Source: Embleya hyalina (GTDB lineage Bacteria; Actinomycetota; Actinomycetes; Streptomycetales; Streptomycetaceae). Taken from it: a stretch of DNA of 64,000 bases. Where the stretch lies: contig NZ_BIFH01000016.1 in assembly GCF_003967355.1 (NCBI RefSeq), positions 350,881-414,880 on the forward strand, given 5' to 3'. The notes beneath the pieces were generated by a model that did not search any database, was not told the DNA's origin, and was given only the letters and a program-made list of their open reading frames with translations. Of this stretch, positions 8,460 through 18,180 are shown one piece after another. Positions within the stretch are counted from its first letter, which is position 1. Each line of letters opens with the position of its first letter. The translations under genes and the position numbers were made by a program.

Positions 8460-10781
8460 ATGGACGGCGGCACCGCCGCACCCCAGCGGGACGGCACCGG
8501 AGGCGAGCGCGGCGATCTGGCCGACCTCGCCGGTGCGGTCCTGGACGAATCACCCCCGACGGCCGCGCGACGGCCGTCGGGCCGGACCCGGCGGTCCGCC
8601 GGCACAGCCGACACCGCCGTCCCCGGTGTCGGCTCCGCCGGCGCCGACCCGGCCGGCAAACCCCCCGCCGAGAGCCCGACCCTGCGGCAGGGGCTGCGTC
8701 GCGGCGGCACCTCGGTGTTCACCGTGCTGCTGATCCTGACCGCGCTCGACGAACTGGAGGGCGCCGCACTGGCGGTGCTCGCCCCCGACATCCGGGACAG
8801 CCTGGGCGTGGGCAACGGCACGATCGTCTTCCTCGGCGTCGCGGCGGGCGCGTTCACCGTGCTCGGCGCGGTGCCGATGGGCTGGATCGCGGACCGCTTC
8901 CGACGCGGCCCGGTGATCGGCGCGTCGACCGCGTTCTTCGCGGTGATGGTGTTCCTGTCGGGTTTCGCGATGAACGCGTTCATGTTCTTCTGGACCCGCT
9001 TCGGCGCGGGGGTGGCCAAGTCCAACAGCGGTCCCGTGCAGGGATCGTTGCTCGCGGACACCTACCCGATCGGGATCCGCGGCCGGCTCGGCGCCTCGAT
9101 CGGGGTCAGCGGCCGGCTCTGCGCGGTGCTCAGCCCGCTGGTGGTCGGCGGGATCGCGGCGGCCGTCGGCGGGCCCGACGGCTGGCGATGGGCCTACTAC
9201 CTGCTCGGCCTGCCCGTGGTGATCTTCGCCGCGTTCGCCTTCTTCCTGCCCGAACCCCCTCGCGGGCAGTGGGAGAAGACCGACGTGCTCGGCGAGGTGA
9301 TCGAGGACGAGGACCCGCCGCCGATCTCGATCGAGGCGGCGTTCGCCCGACTCGGCCGGATCCGCACCCTCAAGACGGTCATCCTCGCCTTCGCCGCGAT
9401 GGGCTTCGGCCTGTTCACCACCCCCGTGCTCGGCAATCTGTTCCTGGAACAGGAGTACGGCCTGGACGCGTTCGAGCGCGGCATGGTCGGCACCGCGGGC
9501 GGGGTCGCCGGGTTGCTCGTGCTGCCGTTCGTCGGCCGCTACTACGACCGGCGGTTCCAGGAGGACCCGGCCCGGGCGCTGCGGTTGATCGGGCTGCTCA
9601 TCGTGCCCTCGGCACTGTTCGCGCCGCTCCAGTTCTTCGCCCCGAACCCGGTGTTGTTCGCCGTCTTCGGGGTGCCGCAGGTGGTGCTGCTGTCCTGCGC
9701 GTTCGCGCTGATGGGCCCGCTGATGCAGACGATCGTGCCGTATCGGCTGCGCGGTCTGGGCACCGCGATGGCGTCGATCTACGTGTTCTTCATCGGCGCC
9801 ACCGGCGGCGGCCTGGTCTCCGCGCCGCTGATCGACGGCTTCGGCCCGCGCACCGCGGTGCTGATCACGCTGGTCCCGGCCACGATCATCGGCGGCCTGC
9901 TGATCATGCGCGGCGCCGAGCACGTGCACGGCGACCTCGCGCTGATCGTCGCCGAACTGCACGAGGAACAGGCCGAACACGCGCGCCGGCAGGCCGAACC
10001 GGACCGGTTGCCGGTGCTCCAGGTCAACCACGTGGACTTCTCCTACGGCCAGGTGCAGGTCCTGTACGACGTCGGCTTCGAGGTGCGCCGCGGCGAGGTG
10101 CTGGCCCTGCTCGGCACCAACGGCGCGGGCAAGTCGACCATCCTGCGGCTGATCGCGGGCCTGACCACGCCCGAACGCGGGGTGATCCGACTGAACGGAC
10201 GCACCGTCACCTTCGTCGCCCCCGAACAGCGGGTGCGGATGGGCATCGTGTCGCTGGCGGGCGGGGCGGGGGTGTTCCCGGGGATGAGCGTGCGGGAGAA
10301 CCTGGAGATGGGCGCGTACATCCACCGCGCCGACCCCGACCTGGTGCGCGAGCGCATCGAGCGCTCGCTCGCGCTGTTCCCGCGGCTGGTCGAGCGGGCC
10401 GACGAGCCCGCCTCGGCGCTGTCGGGCGGCCAGCAGCAGATGCTCGCGTTGGCGATGGCGCTGCTGCACGACCCCGAGGTGTTGCTGATCGACGAACTCT
10501 CGCTCGGGCTCGCCCCGGCGATGGTCGGCGAACTCCTGGAAGTGATCGAACGGCTCCGGGCCGAGGGACTGGCGATGATCGTGGTCGAGCAGTCCCTGAA
10601 CGTGGCGATGTCGATCGCCGACCGGGCGCTGTTCCTGGAGAAGGGCCGCATCCGGTTCGAGGGCGCGGCGGCCGACCTGGCCGAACGCGACTTCGTCCGG
10701 GCGGTGTTCCTGGGCGGCGACGCGGGAGCGGACACCTCGGACGAGCGCAGCGCATCCGGAAAGAGCGTCGACCATGGCTGA
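8460..10781 (+). CDS. Fusion of MFS transporter and LivF-like ABC ATPase
   Basis: 773 residues joining two transporter classes. A disordered Pro/Ala-rich tail (1-70) precedes a 12-helix major facilitator domain (about 80-500, with GWIADRFRRG in the loop between helices 2 and 3). A complete ABC ATPase follows: Walker [10 protein letters not shown] at 552-560, signature LSGGQQQ near 654, Walker B LLIDEL near 675, and a VVEQS switch. The ATPase half looks like LivF. Start ATG 8460 is chosen for the GAGAAAGG site at about 8443; an in-frame GTG lies at 8424. It overlaps the next gene by 8 bp (ATGGCTGA). The MFS half may work separately or act as a membrane anchor; that is unresolved. Confidence 0.87.
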   Translation: MDGGTAAPQRDGTGGERGDLADLAGAVLDESPPTAARRPSGRTRRSAGTADTAVPGVGSAGADPAGKPPAESPTLRQGLRRGGTSVFTVLLILTALDELEGAALAVLAPDIRDSLGVGNGTIVFLGVAAGAFTVLGAVPMGWIADRFRRGPVIGASTAFFAVMVFLSGFAMNAFMFFWTRFGAGVAKSNSGPVQGSLLADTYPIGIRGRLGASIGVSGRLCAVLSPLVVGGIAAAVGGPDGWRWAYYLLGLPVVIFAAFAFFLPEPPRGQWEKTDVLGEVIEDEDPPPISIEAAFARLGRIRTLKTVILAFAAMGFGLFTTPVLGNLFLEQEYGLDAFERGMVGTAGGVAGLLVLPFVGRYYDRRFQEDPARALRLIGLLIVPSALFAPLQFFAPNPVLFAVFGVPQVVLLSCAFALMGPLMQTIVPYRLRGLGTAMASIYVFFIGATGGGLVSAPLIDGFGPRTAVLITLVPATIIGGLLIMRGAEHVHGDLALIVAELHEEQAEHARRQAEPDRLPVLQVNHVDFSYGQVQVLYDVGFEVRRGEVLALLGTNGAGKSTILRLIAGLTTPERGVIRLNGRTVTFVAPEQRVRMGIVSLAGGAGVFPGMSVRENLEMGAYIHRADPDLVRERIERSLALFPRLVERADEPASALSGGQQQMLALAMALLHDPEVLLIDELSLGLAPAMVGELLEVIERLRAEGLAMIVVEQSLNVAMSIADRALFLEKGRIRFEGAAADLAERDFVRAVFLGGDAGADTSDERSASGKSVDHG

Positions 10782-13740
10782 CCTGATGACCCGCCAGATC
10801 GCCTTCGACGGTCTGGTCAACGGCCTGGCGATCGGCCTGATCGCGCTCGGCGTGGTGCTGGTGTACCGATCGAGCCGGGTGATCAACTTCGCGGTCGGCA
10901 ACCTCGGCGTGATCGGCGCCGCGCTGCTGCCGCTGGCCGTGATCAACTACGGCGTGCCGTTCTGGGCCGCGCTGCTCGGCGCGCTCCTGGTCGGTACACT
11001 CGCCGGCACCATCGTCGAACTCGCGGTGATCCGCCGCCTGTTCCACTCCGCCCGGGTCACCGTGCTGATCGCCACCATCGGGGTGGCCCAGGCGTGCGTG
11101 GCCGCGGTGCGCTCGTTGCCCGACGTGGACGGCGCGGTCCGGGCGAGCTACCCGGTGGCCATCGACGCCCAATGGCAGATCGCGGGCGTGCGGGTCACCG
11201 GCGCCCAGGTGTGCGTCCTGGTCGTGGTGCCGGTCGTGGCCGGCGCGCTGACCTGGTTCCTCGGCCGCACCACCCGGGGCCGGGCGGTCACCGCCTGTGC
11301 GGAGAACCCCGACCTGGCCCGCACCGTCGGGATCAGCCCCAAGATCGTGTCCACCGTGGTGTGGACCATCGCCGGCCTGCTGTCCACCCTCGCGATGATC
11401 CTCATCGCCGGCCAGTCGGGCCGGGTCTCGGCCACCGCCGACCTGGGCCCCAACACCATGGTGCGGGCGATGGCCGCCGCGGTGATCGCCGGGCTCACCT
11501 CGTTCCGCTGGTCGATGCTCGCGGGCGTGCTGATCGGCGTGCTCCAGGCGGCCGTTCGGTTCAACTTCGTGGAACAGACCGGCCTGGTCGACTTCCTGCT
11601 GCTGTGCGCCGTGGTCACCGCGGTGTGGGTGCGCGCCCGGCGCGACGCGCGCACCGACCAGCGGGCCGGGACCCGGGCGTTCGCCACCGGACCGCGACCG
11701 GCCCCGATCCCGGAGCGGCTGCGCGGGGTGTGGTGGATCCGGCACATGAACAAGCTCGCGCTGATCGTGCCGCTGCTGATCGCCGTACTGCTGCCGCTGG
11801 TGGTCACCCAGGCCTCCCGGCACCTGCTCTACGGCACGATCCTCGCGTTCGCGATCTGCGCGTGTTCGCTCACCGTGCTCACCGGCTGGGCCGGGCAACT
11901 CTCGCTCGGCCAGATGGCGTTCGCCGGACTGGGCGCGCTCACCGCCGCCGCGCTGACGCGCGGTCTGTCGATCGACATCGGCGGCGACCGCACCATCGCC
12001 TTCCAGGCGCTGCCGTTCGCGCCCTCCGTGCTGGTGGCCGCGCTGGTCACCGCCGCGCTGGCCGCGATCGTCGGTGTCGGGGCGCTGCGGGTGGACGGCA
12101 TGCTGCTCGCCGTCAGCACCTTCGCGCTCGGCGTCGCCGCGGCGGCCTACCTGTACCGGCGGCCGTTCCTGACCGACGGCAACGCCTCCTCCGTGCCGAT
12201 GCCCAGGGGTGACCTGCTCGGTCTGGACCTGGCCGACGAACGCACCTACTACTACGTGCTGTTGGTCGTACTGATCGTGGTCCTGGCGCTGCTCGCCCGA
12301 CTGCGTGCACACGGCGTCGGGCGGCGTACGATCGCGGTCCGGGACAACCCGGAGGCCGCCGCGGCCTGCACCGTGCCGCCGCTGCGCACCAAGGTCACCG
12401 CGTTCGCGCTGTCCGGCGCGATCGCCGGCCTCGGCGGCGCGCTGCTCGCGGGCAGCGTGCAGAGCGTGCCGCTGACCGAACGGTTCTTCCAGGTGTCGGA
12501 CTCGTTGACCCTGGTGGCGATCGTGGTGATCGGCGGCCTCGGCTCCACGATCGGTCCGGTGATCGGCGCGGTGTGGGTGGTCGGCCTGCCGGCCTTCTTC
12601 CCGGGCAACGCGCTGGTGCCGCTGTTCGCCTCCAGCATCGGGCTGCTCGTCCTGCTCCTGTACTTCCCCGGCGGGCTCGCCCAGATCGGCAACGCGGCGC
12701 GCGCCGCGCTGCTGGACTGGGCCGAGAGGCGGCTCCCCGAACCGAGTGCGGCGCCGGCGCCGACGCGTGCGCCGAAACCGGAACGCCCCATGCGTGTTCG
12801 GGAGCGGGCCGCCGCCGAGGCGTCCGCCGCCGACGCCGCGTCCGCCGCGCCCGTGCTGGTCACCCGCGACGTGTCCGTGCGCTACGGCGGCAACACCGCC
12901 GTCGACAAGGTGTCCATCGAGTTGCGCCCCGGCGAGATCCTGGGCCTGATCGGCACCAACGGCGCGGGCAAGTCCACCCTGCTCAACGCGATCGGCGGCT
13001 TCGCGCCGGCCACCGGTTCGGTCGAACTGCTCGGCCGCGACGTCTCGCGCCTGGCTCCGGCCCGGCGGGCCGCGCTCGGCCTGGGCCGCACCTTCCAGGC
13101 GGCCCGCCTGTTCCCCGAACTCACGGTGCGGGAGACGGTGTTGGTCGCGTTGGAGGCGCGCGGTCGATCCGGGCTCGGCGGCACCGCGCTGTTCCTGCCC
13201 GCCGCCACGCGGGCCGAACGCCGGCGGCGGGCCGAGGCCGCCGACCTGATCGACCTGGTCGGCCTGGGCCGCTACGCCGACACCCCGGTGGCCCGACTGT
13301 CCACCGGGACCCGGCGCATCGTCGAGTTGGCCAACCTGATCGCGCTCGACGCACGGGTGTTGTGCCTGGACGAGCCGACTGCCGGCGTCGCCCAGCGCGA
13401 GACCGAGGCACTGGGTCCCCTGCTGCTGCGGCTGCGCCGGGAGTTGCGTGCCGCGATGATCGTGATCGAGCACGACATGCCGTTCATGATGTCGATCAGC
13501 GACCGGCTGTACTGCCTGGGCGCGGGCCGCGTCATCAGCGAGGGCACGCCGGAGGAGGTGCGCTCCGACCCGGCGGTGATCGCCGGCTACCTCGGCACCG
13601 ACACCCGCGCCATCGACCGCTCCGGAGCCCTCGGCGCCGACGCCCCCGTCGCGCCGCGACCCGTTTCCGTTTCCGCCCCCGTCCCCGTTTCCGTTCCCGC
13701 CCCGCCGCACCCCGCGGCCGATCCCGCGCCGGAGAGCTGA
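10774..13740 (+). CDS. LivH-LivM-LivG triple-fusion ABC transporter protein
   Basis: 988 residues containing both permeases and one ATPase of a branched-chain-amino-acid-type importer. LivH-like permease spans about 5-290, LivM-like permease about 325-640 (with [16 protein letters not shown]), a linker of about 45 residues, then the LivG ATPase about 690-940 (Walker [10 protein letters not shown] at 727-735, Walker B VLCLDEPT, switch IEHD). The signature reads LSTGT instead of LSGGQ, a looseness usual in LivG. The last 50 residues are Pro/Val-rich. With the previous gene's LivF half this gives the full two-ATPase, two-permease set in only two polypeptides. Ribosome site GGAAAGAG precedes ATG 10774. 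Confidence 0.9.
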   Translation: MADLMTRQIAFDGLVNGLAIGLIALGVVLVYRSSRVINFAVGNLGVIGAALLPLAVINYGVPFWAALLGALLVGTLAGTIVELAVIRRLFHSARVTVLIATIGVAQACVAAVRSLPDVDGAVRASYPVAIDAQWQIAGVRVTGAQVCVLVVVPVVAGALTWFLGRTTRGRAVTACAENPDLARTVGISPKIVSTVVWTIAGLLSTLAMILIAGQSGRVSATADLGPNTMVRAMAAAVIAGLTSFRWSMLAGVLIGVLQAAVRFNFVEQTGLVDFLLLCAVVTAVWVRARRDARTDQRAGTRAFATGPRPAPIPERLRGVWWIRHMNKLALIVPLLIAVLLPLVVTQASRHLLYGTILAFAICACSLTVLTGWAGQLSLGQMAFAGLGALTAAALTRGLSIDIGGDRTIAFQALPFAPSVLVAALVTAALAAIVGVGALRVDGMLLAVSTFALGVAAAAYLYRRPFLTDGNASSVPMPRGDLLGLDLADERTYYYVLLVVLIVVLALLARLRAHGVGRRTIAVRDNPEAAAACTVPPLRTKVTAFALSGAIAGLGGALLAGSVQSVPLTERFFQVSDSLTLVAIVVIGGLGSTIGPVIGAVWVVGLPAFFPGNALVPLFASSIGLLVLLLYFPGGLAQIGNAARAALLDWAERRLPEPSAAPAPTRAPKPERPMRVRERAAAEASAADAASAAPVLVTRDVSVRYGGNTAVDKVSIELRPGEILGLIGTNGAGKSTLLNAIGGFAPATGSVELLGRDVSRLAPARRAALGLGRTFQAARLFPELTVRETVLVALEARGRSGLGGTALFLPAATRAERRRRAEAADLIDLVGLGRYADTPVARLSTGTRRIVELANLIALDARVLCLDEPTAGVAQRETEALGPLLLRLRRELRAAMIVIEHDMPFMMSISDRLYCLGAGRVISEGTPEEVRSDPAVIAGYLGTDTRAIDRSGALGADAPVAPRPVSVSAPVPVSVPAPPHPAADPAPES

Positions 13741-13743
13741 CCC

Positions 13744-14697
13744 ATGCCCCTGGACCCGCCGATCCAACGCATCATCGACCTGCTCGCCGACCACCGTTCC
13801 GCCGACCCGCCTCCGGGTACGTTGGCCGAGCGGCGCGAACTCGCCAACGCCACGATGCGGCTCGCCTTCACCGGTCGCCCCGACGACGTCACCGCGACCG
13901 ACCACCGGATACCGGTCCCGGGCGGCGAGATCACCGTGCGCATCCTGCGCCCGGCCGGACTGCCCTCCGCCGCACCGGCGTTCTACTTCATCCACGGCGG
14001 CGGCTGGTTCCAGGGCGACCTGGACACCGCCGAGGTGGAGTTGGGGCCGATCACCGCGCAGGTGGCCTGCGCGGTGGCGCTGGTCGACTACCGGCTCGCG
14101 CCCGAACACCCCTACCCGACACCGCTGGAGGACTGCGTCGCGGGTTACGCGTGGCTGCACGCGCACCACGCCGAGCTGGACCTGGACCCGAACCGGATCG
14201 CGGTCGGCGGGTGCAGTGCGGGCGGCAACCTCGCCGCGCTGCTGTGCCTGGTCGCCCGTGATCGACAACTGCCCATGCCGGTCGCGCAGTTGCTGGACGT
14301 ACCCGGGGTGGATCTGACCCGGATGGAACCCTCGGCCGGCCCGGAGGCGACCGCGGACCTCGGCGGCCTGACCCCCGAGGCCTGCAACGAGTTCTTCGAC
14401 CTGTACCTGCCCGAGGGCGTCGACCCGCGCGACCCGCGCGTGTCCCCGCTGTTCGAGCCGGACCTGAGCGGTCTGCCCCCGGCGGTGATCACCATCGCCG
14501 AGCACGACCCGCTGCGCGACCAGGGCGAGCGCTACCTGACCCGGCTGCACGAGGCGGGTGTGCCCGCCGCCGCCTTCCGCGTCCTGGCCCATCTGCACGG
14601 CGGCTGGGTCATCCCCGGCACCGTCACGCACGCCCTCGTGGGCGACCTGCGCGCGGCGTCGGTGCGCCGCGCCCTCGCCGGCACGCTCGCCCCCTGA
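13744..14697 (+). CDS. HSL-family alpha/beta hydrolase (esterase)
   Basis: 317 residues. Oxyanion motif HGGGW at 84-88, nucleophile elbow GGCSAGG with Ser158, acid in AEHDPLRDQ, and His in the LHGGW segment: the hormone-sensitive-lipase pattern. The residue before the serine is Cys157 rather than the usual Asp of GDSAGG. Cytoplasmic, no signal. It starts 3 bp after the transporter gene and ends before a strong terminator, so it is the last gene of the importer operon and probably hydrolyses the imported compound. Confidence 0.88.
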   Translation: MPLDPPIQRIIDLLADHRSADPPPGTLAERRELANATMRLAFTGRPDDVTATDHRIPVPGGEITVRILRPAGLPSAAPAFYFIHGGGWFQGDLDTAEVELGPITAQVACAVALVDYRLAPEHPYPTPLEDCVAGYAWLHAHHAELDLDPNRIAVGGCSAGGNLAALLCLVARDRQLPMPVAQLLDVPGVDLTRMEPSAGPEATADLGGLTPEACNEFFDLYLPEGVDPRDPRVSPLFEPDLSGLPPAVITIAEHDPLRDQGERYLTRLHEAGVPAAAFRVLAHLHGGWVIPGTVTHALVGDLRAASVRRALAGTLAP

Positions 14698-14699
14698 CC

Positions 14700-14748
14700 C
14701 CGGGGCGTGGCTTCGGTCCTCCGCCGGACGACCGAAGCCACGCCCCGG
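14700..14748 (+). terminator. Terminator of the importer operon
   Basis: Perfect 19-bp inverted repeat: 14700-14718 (CCGGGGCGTGGCTTCGGTC) pairs with 14730-14748 across an 11-nt loop. There is no T run, as is usual in high-GC actinomycetes. Confidence 0.85.
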
Positions 14749-14876
14749 TCGGATCCACCCCCGTAACACCACCCCCATCCACCCCGATCCACCGTCCCCG
14801 ACGAAACACGCGCCATCTTCGCCCGTTTCATCCATTTTTGTTCATTTTCACCCTCGCGCGACCTTTGGAGGTCAGG

Positions 14877-16874
14877 GTGTCCGTCCACATCCGCAGACAG
14901 CGGGCCACTCGGCAAGCCGCGGCCAGACGCCGCCTCGTCGTGTCCCTCGGCTCGGTCCTCGCCCTCGTCGCCGCGCTGTTCGGCGCGGTCCCGGCCGGCT
15001 CGACGCCCGCCGCCGCGACGCCGCTCGTGCAGGGCAGCGTCGCGCAGTACGGCGTCGCCACGCAGCTCAACGTCCCCGTCACGATGGCCGACGGAACCGT
15101 GCTTCGGGCCGACGTCCGCACGCCCGCCACTGCCGGCACCACCACCCCGGCCACCGGCTCGTTCCCGGTGCTGCTGACCCAGACCCCCTACGGCCGGGGC
15201 GGGGTCGAGGCCGAACTGTCCTGGTTCACCCAGCGCGGCTACATCACCGTCAGCGCCGACGTGCGCGGCACCGGCACCTCGGCCGGATCCTGGTCGCCGT
15301 GGGCGCCGATCGAGGGCCAGGACGGCGCCGCGCTCGCGAACTGGGCCGCCGCGCTGCCGCACGCCGACGGCAAGGTCGGCCTCTACGGCGGCTCGTACGC
15401 CGGCATCAACCAGATCATGACCGCCGCGGCCGTCGGCCCGAACTCGCCGATCAAGGCGATCTTCCCGCTCGTGGCGGGCAACGACCTGTACCGCGAACTG
15501 GTCACCATGGGCGGCATCCCCGACTCCCAGTTCATGTCCTTCTGGCTCACCTACACCGGCATCTCGCACATGACCGCGCCGCTGGCCGAGGCACTGCGCG
15601 AGGGCTCGACCCAGAACATCCTGGACACCCTCACCCTGGAGATCCAGCACCTCGGCGGCGTCGCCCAATCCAACCTGCCGATCCTCACCGGCCTTCTCGG
15701 CGGCGGCGCGCAGGCCTACGACGGCACCTTCTGGCAGCAGCGGCGCCCCGCCGACATGCTGGCGAGCGTGGTCGCCAACGGCGTGCCGGCGTTCCTGGTC
15801 GGCGGCTGGTACGACCTGTTCCAGCGCGGCGCGTTGATGAACTACGCCGGACTGCAGAACGCGTGGGCCGGTCGCCCGGTCGGCGCGCCGATGACCGCCG
15901 ACCAGCCGGTCACCGACCGCTACCAGCTCCTGATGGGCCCCTGGTACCACGACCCGCGCCAGGACCCGACGCTCGACCTGCCCGCGCTGCACCTGCGCTG
16001 GTATGACAAGTGGCTGAAGGGCATCGACACCGGCATCACCGGCGCCGCGAACCCCAACCCGCTGCACGTCAAGGAACTGGGCACCAACCGCTGGCTGGAC
16101 ACCCGCGCCTACCCGTTCACCGGCGCCGACCCCACCCGCCTGTACCTGGACAAGGGCCGCACCGGCAGCGCCCCGGCCTCGGCCAACGACGGCGGGCTGA
16201 GCACGACCGCGCCCACCGCCAACGGCAGCGAGTGGATCAGCTGGACCGCCAACAACAGCCCGTGCACCCGCTCGACCGCCCAGTGGCTCGGCGGCTTCAT
16301 CAAGGACCCGGCCTGTACCGACAGCAACACCGCGCGGGAGACCGGGACCGGCTCGCTCGTCTACACCACGGCCCCGATGACCGAGACCAAGGTGCTCGCC
16401 GGCCCGATCGGCGCGACCCTGTACGCCCAGTCCAACACCCCCGAGACGCACTGGGTGGTCACCGTCACCGACGTCGCCCCCGACGGCTCGTCGGTGCCGC
16501 TCAGTTCGGGCGCCCTGGCCGGCTCGCACCGCGCGATCGACCCGGCCAAGTCCTGGTACGCCCCGGACGGCAGCATGCTGATGCCGTACCACCCGTCGAC
16601 CCAGGCGACCACCTCGTCCGTGCCGACGAACCAGGTCGTGCGCTACGACGTGGAGGTCTTCCCGACCTTCGCCTCGATCGCCCCCGGTCACCGGATCCGG
16701 GTGAACGTGACCACCGCGGACACCCCGCACCTGTCCGCCACGCTGACCCAGACGCCGGGCCTGCTGGCCGGCATCTGGCAGCTCAAGTCCGGTCCCGCCA
16801 ACCCGTCGTCGGTCACCATCCCGCTGGCGCCGGCCTCGGCGTTCGGCACGGCGTGCACGAGCGTGTGCCCGTAG
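14877..16874 (+). CDS. Secreted CocE/NonD family hydrolase (X-Pro dipeptidyl peptidase-like)
   Basis: 665 residues. A long Arg-rich signal sequence (about 1-47) with a hydrophobic core and an ASTPAAATP-type cleavage area indicates export. The catalytic triad is readable: Ser173 in YGGSYAG, Asp in VGGWYDLF, His in MGPWYHDP. A C-terminal jelly-roll domain (VVTVTDVAPDG) completes the CocE/NonD architecture. Such enzymes cleave esters, X-Pro dipeptides or beta-lactam side chains. Start GTG 14877 sits 5 nt after GGAGG (14867-14871); an ATG at 14838 lacks a ribosome site. Separated by a terminator from the importer operon, yet its products could feed it. Confidence 0.9.
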   Translation: MSVHIRRQRATRQAAARRRLVVSLGSVLALVAALFGAVPAGSTPAAATPLVQGSVAQYGVATQLNVPVTMADGTVLRADVRTPATAGTTTPATGSFPVLLTQTPYGRGGVEAELSWFTQRGYITVSADVRGTGTSAGSWSPWAPIEGQDGAALANWAAALPHADGKVGLYGGSYAGINQIMTAAAVGPNSPIKAIFPLVAGNDLYRELVTMGGIPDSQFMSFWLTYTGISHMTAPLAEALREGSTQNILDTLTLEIQHLGGVAQSNLPILTGLLGGGAQAYDGTFWQQRRPADMLASVVANGVPAFLVGGWYDLFQRGALMNYAGLQNAWAGRPVGAPMTADQPVTDRYQLLMGPWYHDPRQDPTLDLPALHLRWYDKWLKGIDTGITGAANPNPLHVKELGTNRWLDTRAYPFTGADPTRLYLDKGRTGSAPASANDGGLSTTAPTANGSEWISWTANNSPCTRSTAQWLGGFIKDPACTDSNTARETGTGSLVYTTAPMTETKVLAGPIGATLYAQSNTPETHWVVTVTDVAPDGSSVPLSSGALAGSHRAIDPAKSWYAPDGSMLMPYHPSTQATTSSVPTNQVVRYDVEVFPTFASIAPGHRIRVNVTTADTPHLSATLTQTPGLLAGIWQLKSGPANPSSVTIPLAPASAFGTACTSVCP

Positions 16875-16903
16875 TGGTGCCCGCTCGATGACGGCATGAC
16901 CCG

Positions 16904-16944
16904 CACGCGCCCGGCCGGGGGAGGCATCCCCGACCGGGCGCGTG
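16904..16944 (+). terminator. Terminator after the CocE/NonD hydrolase
   Basis: CACGCGCCCGGCCGGGG (16904-16920) pairs with 16928-16944 at 16 of 17 positions, with a 7-nt loop. The rest of the gap to 17135 shows nothing else. Confidence 0.85.
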
Positions 16945-17135
16945 TCCGCGCGACCGCGCCGGCCGTGACCCGCGCCGCCCCACCCCCTGCCGCCCGCGAC
17001 CACCGGTCGTCGGGCGGTTTCGCGGTTCCGGGATCTTTGGCGGATGCGCGTGGCACCGCGCGGTAGACCGCCCGGATCACCCCCGACGCCCGACCCGACT
17101 CGGCGCCGAACCCGGCGGGCGTTTGCAGACCCGCG

Positions 17136-17546
17136 CTAGTAGACCTGGAGTTCGAGGAGGTTGCCGTCGGGGTCGCGGACGTGGGCGCTGTGCAGGCTCG
17201 CGCCCCAGGCCGGGCGGTGGGTGGGCGGCGTGACGGAGCGGGCGCCGTGCGCCAGGCACAGGGCGTAGCCCGCGTCCAGGTCGGTGACCCGGCTGACCAG
17301 CATGGCGCGGTCCTGTGTCGGATCCGGGGCGGCGGCCGGCAGGTGCTCGGTGCCGACCACGGAGGCGAGCATCGCCCGGTCGAACAGGACCAGCGCGCCC
17401 TCGGTGCCCACGTCCCAGCTCGCGTACGGGCCGTTCTCGTCGCCCCGGGCCCGGGTGGCGCCGATCAGCTCGGGCAGTACCGCGTCGTAGAAGCGGAAAC
17501 ACTCGGCGAACCGGTCGACGAGGAGGCGTGGGTGGAGGGCGTCCAT
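17136..17546 (-). CDS. VOC family (glyoxalase-like) protein
   Basis: 136 residues with the two beta-alpha-beta-beta-beta halves of vicinal-oxygen-chelate proteins; the C-terminal VRDPDGNLLELQVY carries the usual metal-ligand Glu. Could be a dioxygenase, lyase or antibiotic-binding protein; the sequence does not decide. ATG 17546 follows AGGAG at 7 nt. It is divergent from a MarR regulator and shares a palindromic operator with it, so it is the likely regulated target, perhaps in electrophile or antibiotic response. Confidence 0.85.
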   Translation of the reverse strand: MDALHPRLLVDRFAECFRFYDAVLPELIGATRARGDENGPYASWDVGTEGALVLFDRAMLASVVGTEHLPAAAPDPTQDRAMLVSRVTDLDAGYALCLAHGARSVTPPTHRPAWGASLHSAHVRDPDGNLLELQVY

Positions 17547-17569
17547 CGGATCTCCTATTCATAGGTGTG

Positions 17570-17584
17570 CACCAATGATTGGTG
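17570..17584. promoter_or_regulatory. MarR-type operator
   Basis: CACCAAT-G-ATTGGTG is a perfect inverted repeat in the 56-bp divergent gap between the VOC and marR-type genes. A TACAAT element (17591-17596) lies just downstream toward the regulator. Confidence 0.72.
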
Positions 17585-17602
17585 TGACCCTACAATAGCG
17601 TC

Positions 17603-18046
17603 ATGGACGAGACCACACCCCCGACGCTGACCGCGCTCAGCACCTACCTGCTGTCCCGCGTCGGCAAGGCGGCCCGGAACCGGCTCGGCGAGCAACTGGC
17701 GCCGCGGGGGCTGCGGTTGTGGCACACGGCCGTGCTCGCCGCGCTGGCCGACTTCGGCGCGCACGCCCAGCGCGACCTCGCCGCACGCCTCGGGATCCAT
17801 GCCAGCGACGTGGTCAAGGTGCTCGACGAACTGACCGCCGCCGGCTGGGTGGAGCGCGCGCGCGATCCCGCCGACCGCCGCCGGGTGCGGGTCACGCTCA
17901 CCCCGGCCGGGCGCGCCGCGCTGGCCGAGCAGGAGGCGGCGGCGCGCGCCGTACAGGAGGAGATCCTGGCCCCCCTGGACGCCGAGGAACGTGCGCTCCT
18001 GCACGACTTCCTGCTCCGGATGCACCGCGAACTGCCGCTTCGCTGA
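17603..18046 (+). CDS. MarR family transcriptional regulator
   Basis: 147 residues. A winged helix-turn-helix (about 30-100) contains QRDLAARLGIHASDVVKVLD and the wing ARDPADRRRVRVTLT with the Asp-x-Arg signature of MarR proteins. Flanking helices form the dimer interface. Probably binds the palindrome at 17570 and controls itself and the divergent VOC gene, with a small phenolic, electrophile or drug as inducer (inference). No ribosome site is evident before ATG 17603; the TACAAT about 7 bp upstream of the ATG is compatible with a leaderless message. Confidence 0.9.
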   Translation: MDETTPPTLTALSTYLLSRVGKAARNRLGEQLAPRGLRLWHTAVLAALADFGAHAQRDLAARLGIHASDVVKVLDELTAAGWVERARDPADRRRVRVTLTPAGRAALAEQEAAARAVQEEILAPLDAEERALLHDFLLRMHRELPLR

Positions 18047-18180
18047 TCCGAAACCGGGCGGCGCCCGCGCCCCGAGGCGCCGATTTGGCCTGCGGATTCA
18101 AAGTGTGTTCGAGTATCCGGGCATGGGCATGATCCGGTGCAGTGGCCGGACGAAGATCACGCGATCGGAGAGGAACACCA

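Noticed and set aside
10207-14835. A 1542-codon minus-strand frame across the transporter operon
   Set aside because: It is exactly antisense to two well-supported transporter proteins and has a low-complexity composition.
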